Shown: positions 52,416 to 61,689, counted from the stretch's first letter. The stretch: DNA of 64,000 bases from Bacillus sp. CHD6a (GCF_001293645.1 NZ_LBMD01000016.1:60968-124967), one strand, 5' to 3'. A program made the numbers and translations. Notes: generated by a model from the letters alone, not told the origin.

Positions 52416-52958
52416 ATGGCAGAACGCATGGTAGGTAAACAAGCTCCACGTTTTGAAATGGACGCTGTATTACCAAACAAAGAATTTGGAAAAGTAAGCT
52501 TGGAAGAGAATATGAAAAACGATAAGTGGACAGTTCTTTTCTTCTACCCAATGGATTTCACGTTCGTTTGCCCGACTGAGATCACTGCAATGTCTGATCG
52601 TTACGAAGAGTTCGAAGACTTAGATGCAGAAATCATTGGAGTATCTACAGATACTATCCACACTCACTTAGCATGGATTAACACAGATCGCAAAGACAAC
52701 GGTCTTGGCGAATTACGATATCCATTAGCTGCAGATACAAACCACGTTGTATCTCGTGACTACGGCGTTCTAATTGAAGACGAAGGTATCGCGCTACGCG
52801 GACTATACATCATCAGCCCTGAAGGCGAACTTCAATACCAAACAGTATTCCATAACAACATCGGCCGTGATGTAGAAGAAACACTACGTGTTCTTCAAGC
52901 ATTACAAACTGGTGGACTTTGCCCAGCTAACTGGAAACCTGGACAAGCTACATTATAA
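52416..52958 (+). CDS. ykuU: 2-Cys peroxiredoxin YkuU
   Basis: 180 residues of the AhpC/Prx1 class. Peroxidatic cysteine in DFTFVCPTEI (Cys about 52), resolving cysteine in GGLCPANW near 169, and catalytic Arg in the DRKDNG region. It reduces hydrogen peroxide and organic peroxides with thioredoxin-like donors; YkuV, encoded next, is a natural partner. Strong promoter and ribosome site (GGAGGGATTTAC) suggest high expression. Confidence 0.94.
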   Translation: MAERMVGKQAPRFEMDAVLPNKEFGKVSLEENMKNDKWTVLFFYPMDFTFVCPTEITAMSDRYEEFEDLDAEIIGVSTDTIHTHLAWINTDRKDNGLGELRYPLAADTNHVVSRDYGVLIEDEGIALRGLYIISPEGELQYQTVFHNNIGRDVEETLRVLQALQTGGLCPANWKPGQATL

Positions 52959-52976
52959 TTTGGTTCAACCTAGAAT

Positions 52977-53006
52977 AAGGTCTAACGGTTTTCGTTAGGC
53001 CTTTTC
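52977..53006 (+). terminator. Terminator between ykuU and ykuV
   Basis: AAGGTCTAACG / CGTTAGGCCTT stem with T4. Confidence 0.87.
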
Positions 53007-53043
53007 TTTGCAATACATAATAATCAAATAGGAGGTATTCAAT

Positions 53044-53493
53044 ATGAAATTGCGATCCCCAATGCCTGAGTTGACAGGTGCGACGGAATGGTTGAACGGT
53101 GAGGTAACAAAAGAAGAGCTAATTGGTGAAAAGCCAACGCTTATCCATTTTTGGTCTGTCAGCTGCCATTTATGTAAAGAAGCAATGCCGCAAGTAAATG
53201 AGTTTCGCGATAACTACAAGGATAAGCTTAATGTAATTGCCGTACACATGCCACGCTCCGAAGACGACTTGAACTTAGATTCCATTAAAAAGACGGCAAG
53301 TGAGCATGATATTACGCAGCCGATTTTCGTGGACAGTGAACATAAATTGACGGATGCGTTTGAAAATCAATATGTTCCTGCTTATTATGTATTTGATGCA
53401 GAAGGAAATCTTCGTCATTTCCAAGCTGGAGGCAGCGGAATGAAGATGCTCGAGAAACGTGTTAACCGTGTTTTAGGTGAAATGGAAAAATAA
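53044..53493 (+). CDS. ykuV: Thiol-disulfide oxidoreductase YkuV
   Basis: 149 residues, thioredoxin/TlpA-like fold. Redox motif in HFWSVSCHLCKEAMPQVNEF (CHLC, about 41-44) and cis-Pro in YVPAYYVFDAEGN. No signal peptide, so cytoplasmic, as B. subtilis YkuV, which keeps protein thiols reduced. Ribosome site AGGAGGT. A terminator separates it from ykuU, yet 85 bases only lie between them. Confidence 0.93.
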   Translation: MKLRSPMPELTGATEWLNGEVTKEELIGEKPTLIHFWSVSCHLCKEAMPQVNEFRDNYKDKLNVIAVHMPRSEDDLNLDSIKKTASEHDITQPIFVDSEHKLTDAFENQYVPAYYVFDAEGNLRHFQAGGSGMKMLEKRVNRVLGEMEK

Positions 53494-53502
53494 GATATTG
53501 AT

Positions 53503-53540
53503 ACAAAAAGGATCTCCACCGTTGGCGGTCCTTTTATTTT
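53503..53540 (+). terminator. ykuV terminator
   Basis: AAAAGGA ... TCCTTTT stem with interrupted CC/GG pairing, T-rich tail. Confidence 0.8.
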
Positions 53541-53783
53541 TTGTGTAAGAATTCTACTCGGGGCTCCTCCCTCATATACTCTAAAGTTGTTCATTTTTCT
53601 CCGACTAAAGATCTAGAAAACATCCGACTTCATGACTCTTACTATGTCTTAAGTAACCTAATAAAATAATAGTATAAATAATTTAAATTTTTCCAAAAAA
53701 GACTGGATAAATATTTCGAAACTCGATATATTAGATACTATCTTATATTTTCCAGCATGAGTTAACAAAGGGAGGGAATACAT

Positions 53784-55538
53784 GTGGAGACTTTTAAGAA
53801 GCTTAAAGAGTTTTATTGGCCTTATCGCAAAAATTTCTATATTTCATTGATATTTTTGCTTTTAGTAACGGTCATCACTGTCATTTATCCTGTTATCTTA
53901 CAGGTTACCATTGATGAAGTTATTGAAAAACAACAATTTGAATACGTACCATATATCGCACTGGGATTCATTGGACTTATGGCCTTAAAGGGGTTATTTA
54001 CGTATTTCAATCAATTTTTAGGTGACCTATTTGGAATACGTTCCGTGTATCGCTTAAGAAACGAGCTGTATGAAAAACTGCAATTCCTACCGTTTCGTTA
54101 TTATGATAATGCCAAGACAGGAGACTTAATGTCTAGGCTTACTGCGGATGTTGAGGGGTTCAGGTTTTTCCTATCATTTGGATTTGCCGAATTAATTAGG
54201 TTTGTTCTGTTAGTGACAATAAGTCTTGGGTTGATGTTCTATTACTCGGTTTCTTTAACTTTTGTCACGCTGTTAGCTATGCCTTTTCTGGCGTTTGTCA
54301 CGTATCGCTTTGATAAAAGAGTTCACCCGGCATTCCGCGGAATCCGTAAATCCTTCGGGAAACTGAATACAAATGTACAGGAGAATATCAGCGGGATTAA
54401 CACGGTGAAATCTTTATCACGTGAAGATTATCAAATCAATAAGTTTAATAACTCCAATGTGGACTACAAAGAAAAATATATATCCACCTCTAATGTCTGG
54501 GCAAAGTTTTTCCCGCTGATGGAGTTCATCGGGAATGCCTGTGTGGTAGGTCTGCTTGGATTTGGAGGTTATTTAGTAATTACAGGCCAGCTATCAGAAG
54601 GGAAACTTGTAGCCTTCTTCAGTTTGGTGTGGTACATTGTTTGGCCGATTGCCAACTTAGGCTTTGTTATCAATCAGTTCTCACAAGCAAAGGCTTCCGG
54701 TGAACGATTATTGGAGATTTTAGAAGCAGAAGAAGATATTCAAGATGCACCGGATGCAAAAGATGCACCAAACCTAAAGGGGCATGTGACGTTTGAAGAT
54801 GTTACGTTCCGTTATCCAAATGAAGATAAGACGGCCCTTGAACATGTATCCTTTGATGCAACTCCTGGTAAGCAAATTGGATTGATTGGTGCCACAGGTT
54901 CTGGGAAAACGAGTATCACACAGCTTATCACAAGGTTTTATGAGCCACAATCTGGCCGTATTTTAATTGATGGAGAAGAAGTCAATAAATACTCGTTGTA
55001 TTCACTGAGAAATCAAATTGGATTTGTGTTGCAGGAGTCCTTTTTATTTTCTTCCACCATTAAGTCAAATATCGCTTATGGACGACCGAATGCTTCTATA
55101 GAAGAAATCGTTCGAGCTGCAAAAATGGCACAGGCGCATGAATTTATCATGGAACTTCCTGACGGCTACGACACAATGCTTGGAGAGCGTGGAATGGGTC
55201 TTTCTGGTGGTCAGAAACAACGTATCGCCATCGCTCGAGCATTGATTCTAGATCCAAGTATATTAGTGTTGGATGACGCGACAAGTGCTGTGGATATGCA
55301 GACAGAGTTTAATATTCAAAGAGAACTAAAGGCTGCCTTGGCAGGGAGAACAACTTTTATCATCGCACACCGTATTTCCTCTCTTAAACACGCTGATGAA
55401 ATTCTCGTATTAGACGGAGGAAGAGTAGTGGAGCGAGGTACACATGACGAGCTTGTTCAAAAAAATGGAGCATATCGAAGAATTTATGATATCCAGTACA
55501 AGGACCAAAAAACGGTTTTGGAAGCTCAGACTAACTGA
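53784..55538 (+). CDS. yknU: ABC exporter half-transporter YknU (degenerate ATP site)
   Basis: 584 residues: six-helix membrane domain (about 15-300) and ATPase domain (about 335-575). Walker A GATGSGKTS, Q-loop VLQESFLFS, signature LSGGQKQR and Walker B ILVLDDATSAVD are present. The residue after Walker B Asp is Asp instead of Glu, the mark of a degenerate site in heterodimeric exporters such as BmrCD. It pairs with YknV encoded 16 bases downstream. Multidrug or lipid export is the usual role; substrate unknown. GTG start behind GGGAGGG. Confidence 0.9.
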   Translation: METFKKLKEFYWPYRKNFYISLIFLLLVTVITVIYPVILQVTIDEVIEKQQFEYVPYIALGFIGLMALKGLFTYFNQFLGDLFGIRSVYRLRNELYEKLQFLPFRYYDNAKTGDLMSRLTADVEGFRFFLSFGFAELIRFVLLVTISLGLMFYYSVSLTFVTLLAMPFLAFVTYRFDKRVHPAFRGIRKSFGKLNTNVQENISGINTVKSLSREDYQINKFNNSNVDYKEKYISTSNVWAKFFPLMEFIGNACVVGLLGFGGYLVITGQLSEGKLVAFFSLVWYIVWPIANLGFVINQFSQAKASGERLLEILEAEEDIQDAPDAKDAPNLKGHVTFEDVTFRYPNEDKTALEHVSFDATPGKQIGLIGATGSGKTSITQLITRFYEPQSGRILIDGEEVNKYSLYSLRNQIGFVLQESFLFSSTIKSNIAYGRPNASIEEIVRAAKMAQAHEFIMELPDGYDTMLGERGMGLSGGQKQRIAIARALILDPSILVLDDATSAVDMQTEFNIQRELKAALAGRTTFIIAHRISSLKHADEILVLDGGRVVERGTHDELVQKNGAYRRIYDIQYKDQKTVLEAQTN

Positions 55539-55554
55539 AGGCAGGTGAAACAGA

Positions 55555-57402
55555 ATGCGTAAAAAGCAGAAAATCGAATTAAACGATAATGTCAAAAAGA
55601 GATTCTACTATTCTACTGATAATGCAATTGAAAAGCCCTTTAACTGGCAACAGATGTGGCGACTGTTTTCTTATATGAAACCATATTCTAAAACTTTGCT
55701 CCCATTGGCTGTAATTACGATGTTAATTGCAACAGCTGTACGATTAGCAATTCCAATTATCATTGGTAAATACTTATATGATGTTGCCATCAAGCAAAAA
55801 GACATGGATATGCTTGTCCAACTAGCAGTGATTGTTTCGGTGTTATATGTCATATCCTATGTGGCGAACGCATTGAGGATACGTTGGATGAATATGCTCG
55901 GTCAAAACGTCATTTATGATTTAAGAAAACATTTATTTACACATGTTCAAGGGCTTTCCCACCGATTTTTTGATCAACGTTCCGCTGGATCCATCCTTGT
56001 ACGGATCATGAATGATATTAATTCCTTGCAAGAATTGTTCACTAACGGCGTTATAAATTTGCTTATGGACTTTATTTTACTAATTGGTATCGTTGTCATT
56101 CTCTTTACCTTGAGTCCTGAATTAGCTACAGCCATATTAATCATTTTGCCGATTATGTTCTTCATCTCCACAAGCTTGCGCAGGAAAATCAGGAGGGCGT
56201 GGCAGGATGTTCGTATTAAGCAAGCGATGCTTAACTCTCATCTAAATGAAAGTATACAAGGGGTTCGTGTTACACAATCCTTCACGCAAGAAAGAGAGAA
56301 CATGGGGTTCTTTGACCGTATTAATACTGAAAACTTTGAGTCTTGGAAAAATGCAACGAGACAGAATGCCATTTTCCGTCCGTTCGTTGAAATGACAAAT
56401 GCTGTTGGTACCGCCATCCTTATTTGGTACGGTGCTTACCTCATACAGCAAAGTTTAACAGGCGGCACAAGTACGTTAACTGTAGGTGTTTTCATCTCCT
56501 TTGCTTTTTACTTGGGGATGTTCTGGGAGCCAATCTCAAGATTAGGTCAGCTATATAATATGTTGCTTGTCGGGATGGCATCTTCTGAACGTATTTTTGA
56601 ATTCCTCGATGAAAAACCAATTGTGGATGAAAAAGACAATGCCGTTCAGTTGGATTCCATTAACGGAGAAATCGAATTCAAGGATGTAGAGTTCTCCTAT
56701 GACAGTAAACGTACTGCTTTGAACCGCATTTCATTGAAAATGGAAGCAGGCCAAACGGTGGCATTGGTTGGTCATACGGGTTCCGGTAAAACGACGATTG
56801 CCAACTTGATATCACGTTTCTATGATGCAACTGGTGGAGAAGTGAAGATTGACGGACATAATATCCGTGACATCTCTCTTCAAAGCCTGCGGTCCCAAAT
56901 CAGTGTAGTATTGCAGGATACCTTTATTTTCTCTGGAACCATCAATGATAATATCCGCTTTGGCAGACCTACTGCTACTGATGAAGAAGTAATTGCGGCT
57001 GCCAAGGCTGTAGGCGCAAATGAATTTATTGAACGTTTGAAAAATGGATATGAAACAGAAGTGGAGGAGAGAGGAAATGTCTTGTCAGTTGGTGAACGAC
57101 AACTGATTTCCTTCGCCCGTGCTTTGTTAGCAGACCCAAGCATCATTATTTTAGATGAAGCAACTGCTAGTATCGACACGGAAACGGAAGTGAAGATTCA
57201 GACGGCTCTTAAACAACTGTTAAAAGGCCGTACAGCCATCATTATTGCTCACCGTCTTTCTACTATTCGAGAAGCAGATAACATCATTGTTCTTGATCAT
57301 GGGAATATCATGGAACAAGGCAATCATGATAAGTTGATGAATCATGGCGGCATCTATTATCACTTAGTTAAAGCGCAGTTTACGATGCAGGACGTGAGCT
57401 GA
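55555..57402 (+). CDS. yknV: ABC exporter half-transporter YknV (canonical ATP site)
   Basis: 615 residues: N-terminal extension, six-helix membrane domain (about 38-335) and ATPase domain (about 365-605). Walker A GHTGSGKTT, signature LSVGERQ (Gly-Gln variation from LSGGQ) and Walker B IIILDEATASID with catalytic Glu. So YknV carries the competent Walker B, while its signature is the altered one, consistent with a YknUV heterodimer having one active and one inactive composite site. Stands right after yknU in one transcript. Confidence 0.9.
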   Translation: MRKKQKIELNDNVKKRFYYSTDNAIEKPFNWQQMWRLFSYMKPYSKTLLPLAVITMLIATAVRLAIPIIIGKYLYDVAIKQKDMDMLVQLAVIVSVLYVISYVANALRIRWMNMLGQNVIYDLRKHLFTHVQGLSHRFFDQRSAGSILVRIMNDINSLQELFTNGVINLLMDFILLIGIVVILFTLSPELATAILIILPIMFFISTSLRRKIRRAWQDVRIKQAMLNSHLNESIQGVRVTQSFTQERENMGFFDRINTENFESWKNATRQNAIFRPFVEMTNAVGTAILIWYGAYLIQQSLTGGTSTLTVGVFISFAFYLGMFWEPISRLGQLYNMLLVGMASSERIFEFLDEKPIVDEKDNAVQLDSINGEIEFKDVEFSYDSKRTALNRISLKMEAGQTVALVGHTGSGKTTIANLISRFYDATGGEVKIDGHNIRDISLQSLRSQISVVLQDTFIFSGTINDNIRFGRPTATDEEVIAAAKAVGANEFIERLKNGYETEVEERGNVLSVGERQLISFARALLADPSIIILDEATASIDTETEVKIQTALKQLLKGRTAIIIAHRLSTIREADNIIVLDHGNIMEQGNHDKLMNHGGIYYHLVKAQFTMQDVS

Positions 57403-57416
57403 GAATAAGAAAATTA

Positions 57417-57452
57417 GAAAAGACATCGGTTTTTGGGCCGGTGTCTTTTTTG
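57417..57452 (+). terminator. yknUV terminator
   Basis: AAAAGACAtCGG ... CCGgTGTCTTTT stem and T6. Confidence 0.88.
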
Positions 57453-57498
57453 TGGACGCAATTACTTAATGTTGGGTGTCGGAATGCACATAGAGGAT

Positions 57499-57603
57499 CA
57501 AAAAACGATGGGAATTATACAAAAAAGTGGTTGAATTAGTCAAAAAACCTCTCCGATTATTCAAAAAAGCAGTTCAATTTATCAATAATCCATTTATTCC
57601 CAT
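57499..57603. repeat. 21-bp periodic degenerate array R2 (CAAAAAA core)
   Basis: CAAAAAA cores at 57499, 57520, 57541 and 57562, plus CAATAAT at 57583, spaced exactly 21 bases; ATTAT/ATTAG/ATTTA precedes the next core each time, the middle seven bases vary. It lies between the convergent yknV and the small-ORF/XRE operon. Confidence 0.9.
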
Positions 57604-57684
57604 CGGTTAAACTTCGTTTGTAGATTAATATGTAAAAAAATCTCAATAACTCCAACTATTGCCCACTTCCTTATTATAATGTGA

Positions 57685-57774
57685 TCACCGATACTCAAGC
57701 TTTTCAGTAATATAGCAGACAAACAGAAAAATTGGGGCAAGCACAGCAATCAAAACGATAATATTGACATCCAT
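57685..57774 (-). CDS. 29-residue single-helix membrane peptide
   Basis: MDVNIIVLIAVLAPIFLFVCYITEKLEYR: one hydrophobic helix (about 4-22) and a charged C-terminal tail. AAGGAG lies 8 bases before its ATG and overlaps the end of the upstream XRE gene, with only 4 bases between the XRE stop and this start, so coupled translation is likely. Not long enough for ordinary gene finders. Function unknown; a regulatory or sensor peptide for the XRE protein is a speculation. Confidence 0.65.
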   Translation of the reverse strand: MDVNIIVLIAVLAPIFLFVCYITEKLEYR

Positions 57775-57778
57775 TCAG

Positions 57779-58258
57779 TCATTCTCCTTTCTTCTGTTGC
57801 GTTGATAATTCGTTTAATCTCTCTAACGCATCCTCTTTTTCAAAAGAGCTGTACCACCGGAAATTCATTTCATCAAGAATTCTATAATGCTGACTGATGA
57901 CATTTTGCTGAAGGCGAAATGCCCCTTGCATTTTTATTTCTTTCCACCATACTTTTCCGCCCATTGTCTTATCCTTTGGTGCATCTATTTTCTCGTGTGC
58001 TATCGTTTCTATAACTTCTAACGGATCAGCACCCAGAATGGAGGATAATACTTGGCTTTCCCGGAAAAGGGCACATGTAGCTGCACAAACGGTCCAGCCT
58101 GCTGTGGTTCGACCTTTTTCAATCTGTACTAAGGTCTTTTTGGAGATTCCCAACACTTCTGCCATCCTGTCTTGTGTGTAGTTATATTCGGTTCGGATAA
58201 GCTTAAGTTTATGTGATAGTAAAGAGATTGCTTCGTCTTGATTCATCATTGGGTGCAA
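57779..58258 (-). CDS. XRE-family transcriptional regulator
   Basis: 159 residues: N-terminal helix-turn-helix (about 12-70; LKLIRTEYNYTQDRMAEVLGISKKTLVQIEKGRTTAGW) and an 85-residue C-terminal part (KVWWKEIKMQGAFRLQQNVISQHYRILDEMNFRWYSSFEKEDALERL) that I do not recognise. TTG at 58258 is the likely start behind AAAGGAGC; ATG at 58249 is the alternative. It forms a small operon with the 29-residue membrane peptide and is divergent from ktrC, whose expression it might influence. Confidence 0.82.
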   Translation of the reverse strand: MHPMMNQDEAISLLSHKLKLIRTEYNYTQDRMAEVLGISKKTLVQIEKGRTTAGWTVCAATCALFRESQVLSSILGADPLEVIETIAHEKIDAPKDKTMGGKVWWKEIKMQGAFRLQQNVISQHYRILDEMNFRWYSSFEKEDALERLNELSTQQKKGE

Positions 58259-58421
58259 AATGCTCCTTTTTTATAATATATGTGTAATTTTACACTTTAT
58301 TAGAAGGGAATTCAATAATTTTCTGAAAACTTTTCTTGGAGATAATCATATTCAACATTAGAAAAGGTAGGATTATGGTACAATAGTTTTATATAAACCA
58401 GAGTAAATGGGGGAACCAAGG

Positions 58422-59087
58422 TTGAAAAGAAAAGAGTTTGCTGTTATCGGTTTAGGTCGTTTTGGTGGAAGCATGGTACAGGCATTGAGTGACGAGGGTG
58501 TAGAGGTCCTTGCAATTGATAATGATGAAGAGAAAGTGAACCAATTTGCTAGTATAGCATCACATGCAGTGGTTGGCGATACAACGGATGAGGCGGTGCT
58601 CAAGAGTATCGGTATCCGAAATTTTGATCATGTAATCGTTGCCATCGGTGACAATATTCAAGCAAGTATTTTAACCACCCTAATCTTAAAGGAACTGGGA
58701 GTAAAGCATATTACAGTTAAAGCGACAAATGATTATCATGAAAAAGTGTTAAGCCGCATTGGTGCAGATCAGGTTGTTCATCCGGAGCGTGATATGGGCA
58801 GACGAATTGCCCACAACATTGTGTCAAATAACGTTCTGGATTATCTCGAGCTTTCTGATGAACATAGTATCGTAGAGATCGTTGCTAGTAGACGTTTGGA
58901 TGGAAACACGCTGATTGATTTGGATATTCGAGCTAAATACGGAATAAACATTGTTGCAATCAAGCGGGGGAGGGATATTATTGTCTCGCCTCAGGCCACT
59001 GATCCTATTAAACAAGGGGATATTCTGATTGTTATTGGAGCAGATACGGATATTACGCGTTTTGAGAAGAATGTGGTGGAGGATTAA
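58422..59087 (+). CDS. ktrC: Ktr potassium channel regulatory subunit KtrC
   Basis: 221 residues: RCK_N Rossmann domain (about 1-135; FAVIGLGRFGGSMVQAL, NDEEKVNQFASIASHAVVGDTTDE) and RCK_C domain (about 138-220). It forms the cytoplasmic ring that gates KtrB/D-type potassium channels by ATP/ADP; RCK_C domains of KtrA/KtrC bind c-di-AMP. Matches B. subtilis YkqB. TTG at 58422 is preferred since GGGGG lies 7-8 bases before it; the ATG at 58407 has no site and the family starts near here. Confidence 0.9.
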   Translation: MKRKEFAVIGLGRFGGSMVQALSDEGVEVLAIDNDEEKVNQFASIASHAVVGDTTDEAVLKSIGIRNFDHVIVAIGDNIQASILTTLILKELGVKHITVKATNDYHEKVLSRIGADQVVHPERDMGRRIAHNIVSNNVLDYLELSDEHSIVEIVASRRLDGNTLIDLDIRAKYGINIVAIKRGRDIIVSPQATDPIKQGDILIVIGADTDITRFEKNVVED

Positions 59088-59157
59088 AAGTAGATTATTG
59101 TGGACCAGTGAGGAGAGAGACCTTGCTGGTTTTTTATTGGGAACTTTATTCGATTTA

Positions 59158-59264
59158 CGAAATGTTACAATAACCTTTAAAAAAGTCATAATGACGCTCA
59201 AAAATGTCACAATCATCATGTAAAAAGTTACAATAAACCTCCGAAAAGTTACAATAATCTCACC
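59158..59264. repeat. 21-bp periodic degenerate array R3 (GTTACAAT core)
   Basis: Cores GTTACAAT, GTCATAAT, GTCACAAT, GTTACAAT, GTTACAAT begin at 59164, 59185, 59206, 59227 and 59248, all exactly 21 bases apart, each preceded by AAAA or AAAT. It lies between the convergent ktrC and rnjA. Confidence 0.9.
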
Positions 59265-59344
59265 TGTGCCTTAAAACCCGACCATCAGGATAAAGAGAAC
59301 ACCGAAATGGGACCTCATACCGTCCCCAATTACCATATCTAACG

Positions 59345-59381
59345 AAAAAACTCCCCCAAACCAAAAAGTCAGGGGGAGTTC
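59345..59381 (-). terminator. rnjA terminator
   Basis: ACTCCCCC / GGGGGAGT stem, 14-base loop; T6 on the minus strand. Confidence 0.88.
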
Positions 59382-59403
59382 CTTAAACTGTTTCACCGCA
59401 AAA

Positions 59404-61071
59404 TCAAACTTCCATAATAATAGGAAGGATCATTGGACGGCGTTTTGTTTTCTCATATAAGAATGGAGCAAGCGTATCCGTTATTTCATTCTTGATTTCA
59501 GACCATTGTGTTGTACGGCGTTCCATGATCTTATTCAGATGCTTGGAAATCAAAGATTGCGCGTCATTAATCAAGTCACCGGACTCTCTCATGTACACAA
59601 ATCCGCGAGAGATGATGTCTGGACCAGAAGCGATGCGGAAATCTTTCATGTTAATGCTTACTACAACAACCACTAGACCTTCTTCAGAAAGGATGCGGCG
59701 GTCACGAAGAACGATGTTTCCGATGTCGCCAATACCATTTCCGTCAATGTAAACATTACCGGATGGTATTTTACCTGCTACAGAAGCTTCATCTTCGCTA
59801 AGTGCTAGAACTTCACCGTTGTCCATGATAAAGCAGTTCTCTTCAGGTACTCCACAATCAATGGCAAGCTGTTTGTGGGTAATTTGCATGCGGTATTCAC
59901 CGTGTATTGGCATGAAGTACTTTGGTTTAATTAATCGAAGCATAAGCTTTTGTTCTTGTTGTCCACCATGACCGGATGTATGGATGTCACTTAATGAACC
60001 GTGGATAACATCAGCTCCTGCGCGGAACAACATGTTGATGGTGCGGTTTACACTCAGTGTGTTTCCTGGGATTGGGGAAGAAGAGAATACAACCGTGTCT
60101 CCAGGAATAATTTGAATCTGACGGTGGGTTCCGTTGGCAATTCTTGAAAGAGCGGCCATTGGTTCCCCTTGGCTTCCGGTACAAAGGATTGTGACTTTGT
60201 TTGCCGGCATGCGGTTAATTTGATTTGTTTCAATAAAGGTATCTTTTGGAGCTTGGATATATCCTAGCTCTTGACCGATATTAATTGCTGCTTCCATGCT
60301 GCGTCCGAATACCGCAACTTTTCTGCCGTGAGCTACAGCAGCTTCTACTACTTGTTGCAGACGGTGAATGTTGGAAGCGAATGTAGCAAAAATAACACGA
60401 CCATCTACTTTGCGGAAGATGTCTTGGATACTTTCTCCTACACGGCGTTCTGACATGGTGAAGTCAGGTATTTCACTGTTTGTGCTGTCAGATAACAGGC
60501 AAAGGACGCCTTCTTTTCCGATTTCGGCCATCTTGGTTAAGTTTGCAGGCTCTCCAACTGGAGTAAAGTCAAACTTAAAGTCACCAGTGTGAACAATATT
60601 TCCTTGAGGTGTTTTGACAACGACACCATAAGAATCAGGGATACTGTGAGTGGTGCGGAAGAATGTCACCGAAGTTTTACGGAACTTGATGATATCATCT
60701 TCCTGGATTTCAATTAGTTTTGCTTTACGCAGAAGACCATGTTCTTCTAATTTGTTTTTAATTAGGCCAAGTGCAAGCTTGCCTCCATAAACCGGAATGT
60801 CTACTTCGCGAAGTAGGTAAGGAATTCCGCCGATGTGGTCTTCGTGACCGTGAGTGACGAAGAGACCTTTAATTTTTTCTTGGTTTTTTACTAAATACGT
60901 ATAGTCAGGAATAACATAATCGATTCCTAGTAGTTCGTCTTCAGGAAATTTAATTCCAGCATCAATTAAGATAATTTCATCTTGAAATTGGACAGCATAG
61001 GTGTTTTTCCCGATCTCACCCAGCCCGCCTAAAGCGAAGACTGCTGCTTGATTGTTTTTAACAAATTTCAT
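59404..61071 (-). CDS. rnjA: Ribonuclease J1
   Basis: 555 residues, beta-CASP metallo-beta-lactamase ribonuclease with 5' exonuclease and endonuclease activity, central to mRNA decay and rRNA maturation. Zinc motif [12 protein letters not shown] (about 70-81), [16 protein letters not shown], then the beta-CASP segment and C-terminal domain. Length and block order equal B. subtilis RnjA. Six bases after rpoY, as in other bacilli. Confidence 0.97.
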   Translation of the reverse strand: MKFVKNNQAAVFALGGLGEIGKNTYAVQFQDEIILIDAGIKFPEDELLGIDYVIPDYTYLVKNQEKIKGLFVTHGHEDHIGGIPYLLREVDIPVYGGKLALGLIKNKLEEHGLLRKAKLIEIQEDDIIKFRKTSVTFFRTTHSIPDSYGVVVKTPQGNIVHTGDFKFDFTPVGEPANLTKMAEIGKEGVLCLLSDSTNSEIPDFTMSERRVGESIQDIFRKVDGRVIFATFASNIHRLQQVVEAAVAHGRKVAVFGRSMEAAINIGQELGYIQAPKDTFIETNQINRMPANKVTILCTGSQGEPMAALSRIANGTHRQIQIIPGDTVVFSSSPIPGNTLSVNRTINMLFRAGADVIHGSLSDIHTSGHGGQQEQKLMLRLIKPKYFMPIHGEYRMQITHKQLAIDCGVPEENCFIMDNGEVLALSEDEASVAGKIPSGNVYIDGNGIGDIGNIVLRDRRILSEEGLVVVVVSINMKDFRIASGPDIISRGFVYMRESGDLINDAQSLISKHLNKIMERRTTQWSEIKNEITDTLAPFLYEKTKRRPMILPIIMEV

Positions 61072-61077
61072 TGTCTA

Positions 61078-61287
61078 TCATATCTCCAATACTTTAAAGT
61101 TTTCAGATTGCTTTTCATACTCATAGAAATCCCCAGATACAGGTTGGATAAATTCTATGTTATATGGCTTGTCCTTTAGTTTTCTGCGGACTTCATATAC
61201 TGCAGAAGCTTCTACATAAAGAGATTCCGTTTTTTCTCTTACAGGTGCTTCAGCTACATCTTCTTGAAAATACACTTTAAATAACAT
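61078..61287 (-). CDS. rpoY: RNA polymerase epsilon subunit
   Basis: 69 residues: [69 protein letters not shown] in full family form; it is the small firmicute-specific subunit of RNA polymerase (YkzG). Ribosome site AAGGAGAG. First gene of rpoY-rnjA; its upstream region contains a TATAAT box (complement of about 61530-61535) and a CATGAAATTTCATG palindrome at 61548-61561. Confidence 0.95.
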   Translation of the reverse strand: MLFKVYFQEDVAEAPVREKTESLYVEASAVYEVRRKLKDKPYNIEFIQPVSGDFYEYEKQSENFKVLEI

Positions 61288-61689
61288 TGCTATCTCTCCT
61301 TAAAAAAATCTGTCTGGTCCTTCGCCTCTCCTTAGGCAGTAAGGAAAAGAGCCAGTATATATAGTTATTTTATGTAAGGGAAAAAGGCGGAAGTGTCCGT
61401 CGACCCACTATCTTGCGTCAAGCTTCAATGCTTTTTTCCTTACAAAAAGACAACGCGAATTTTAATAATGCTTCCTAGTAATATCCTTCTAGCATAACCG
61501 GTCATTGGCTAAAAAGCCATTATTACCCTATATTATATACGATACATCATGAAATTTCATGTTTTATCGAAAAGAAGTGCTTCTCTATTTTCTCCAATTG
61601 AATGGAATTAGAAACAGAGGGAGAAAAAAATCATGGATAACTAATATGTAAGAGTCCTCCAGTGAAGGAGGACTCATGGAAGACAGGGA
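61288..61689 (-). other. Leader region of rpoY-rnjA and small hairpins
   Basis: About 400 bases. The promoter-like TATAAT (complement of about 61530-61535) would give a 5' leader near 230 bases. It overlaps the 14-base palindrome CATGAAATTTCATG (61548-61561). AATGGCT / AGCCATT hairpin at 61505-61520 lies in the leader. GTAAGGAAAA and its complement TTTTCCTTAC recur (61337 and 61433), allowing a long leader fold. No gene seen. Confidence 0.45.
61652..61675 (-). terminator. Hairpin downstream of the 23-residue peptide gene
   Basis: GAGTCCTCC / GGAGGACTC perfect stem with a 6-base loop; weak T tail on the minus strand. Confidence 0.6.

Noticed and set aside
61288..61689. Riboswitch in the long rpoY-rnjA leader
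   Set aside because: Repeated complementary stretches are present, but I recognise no riboswitch or T-box consensus.
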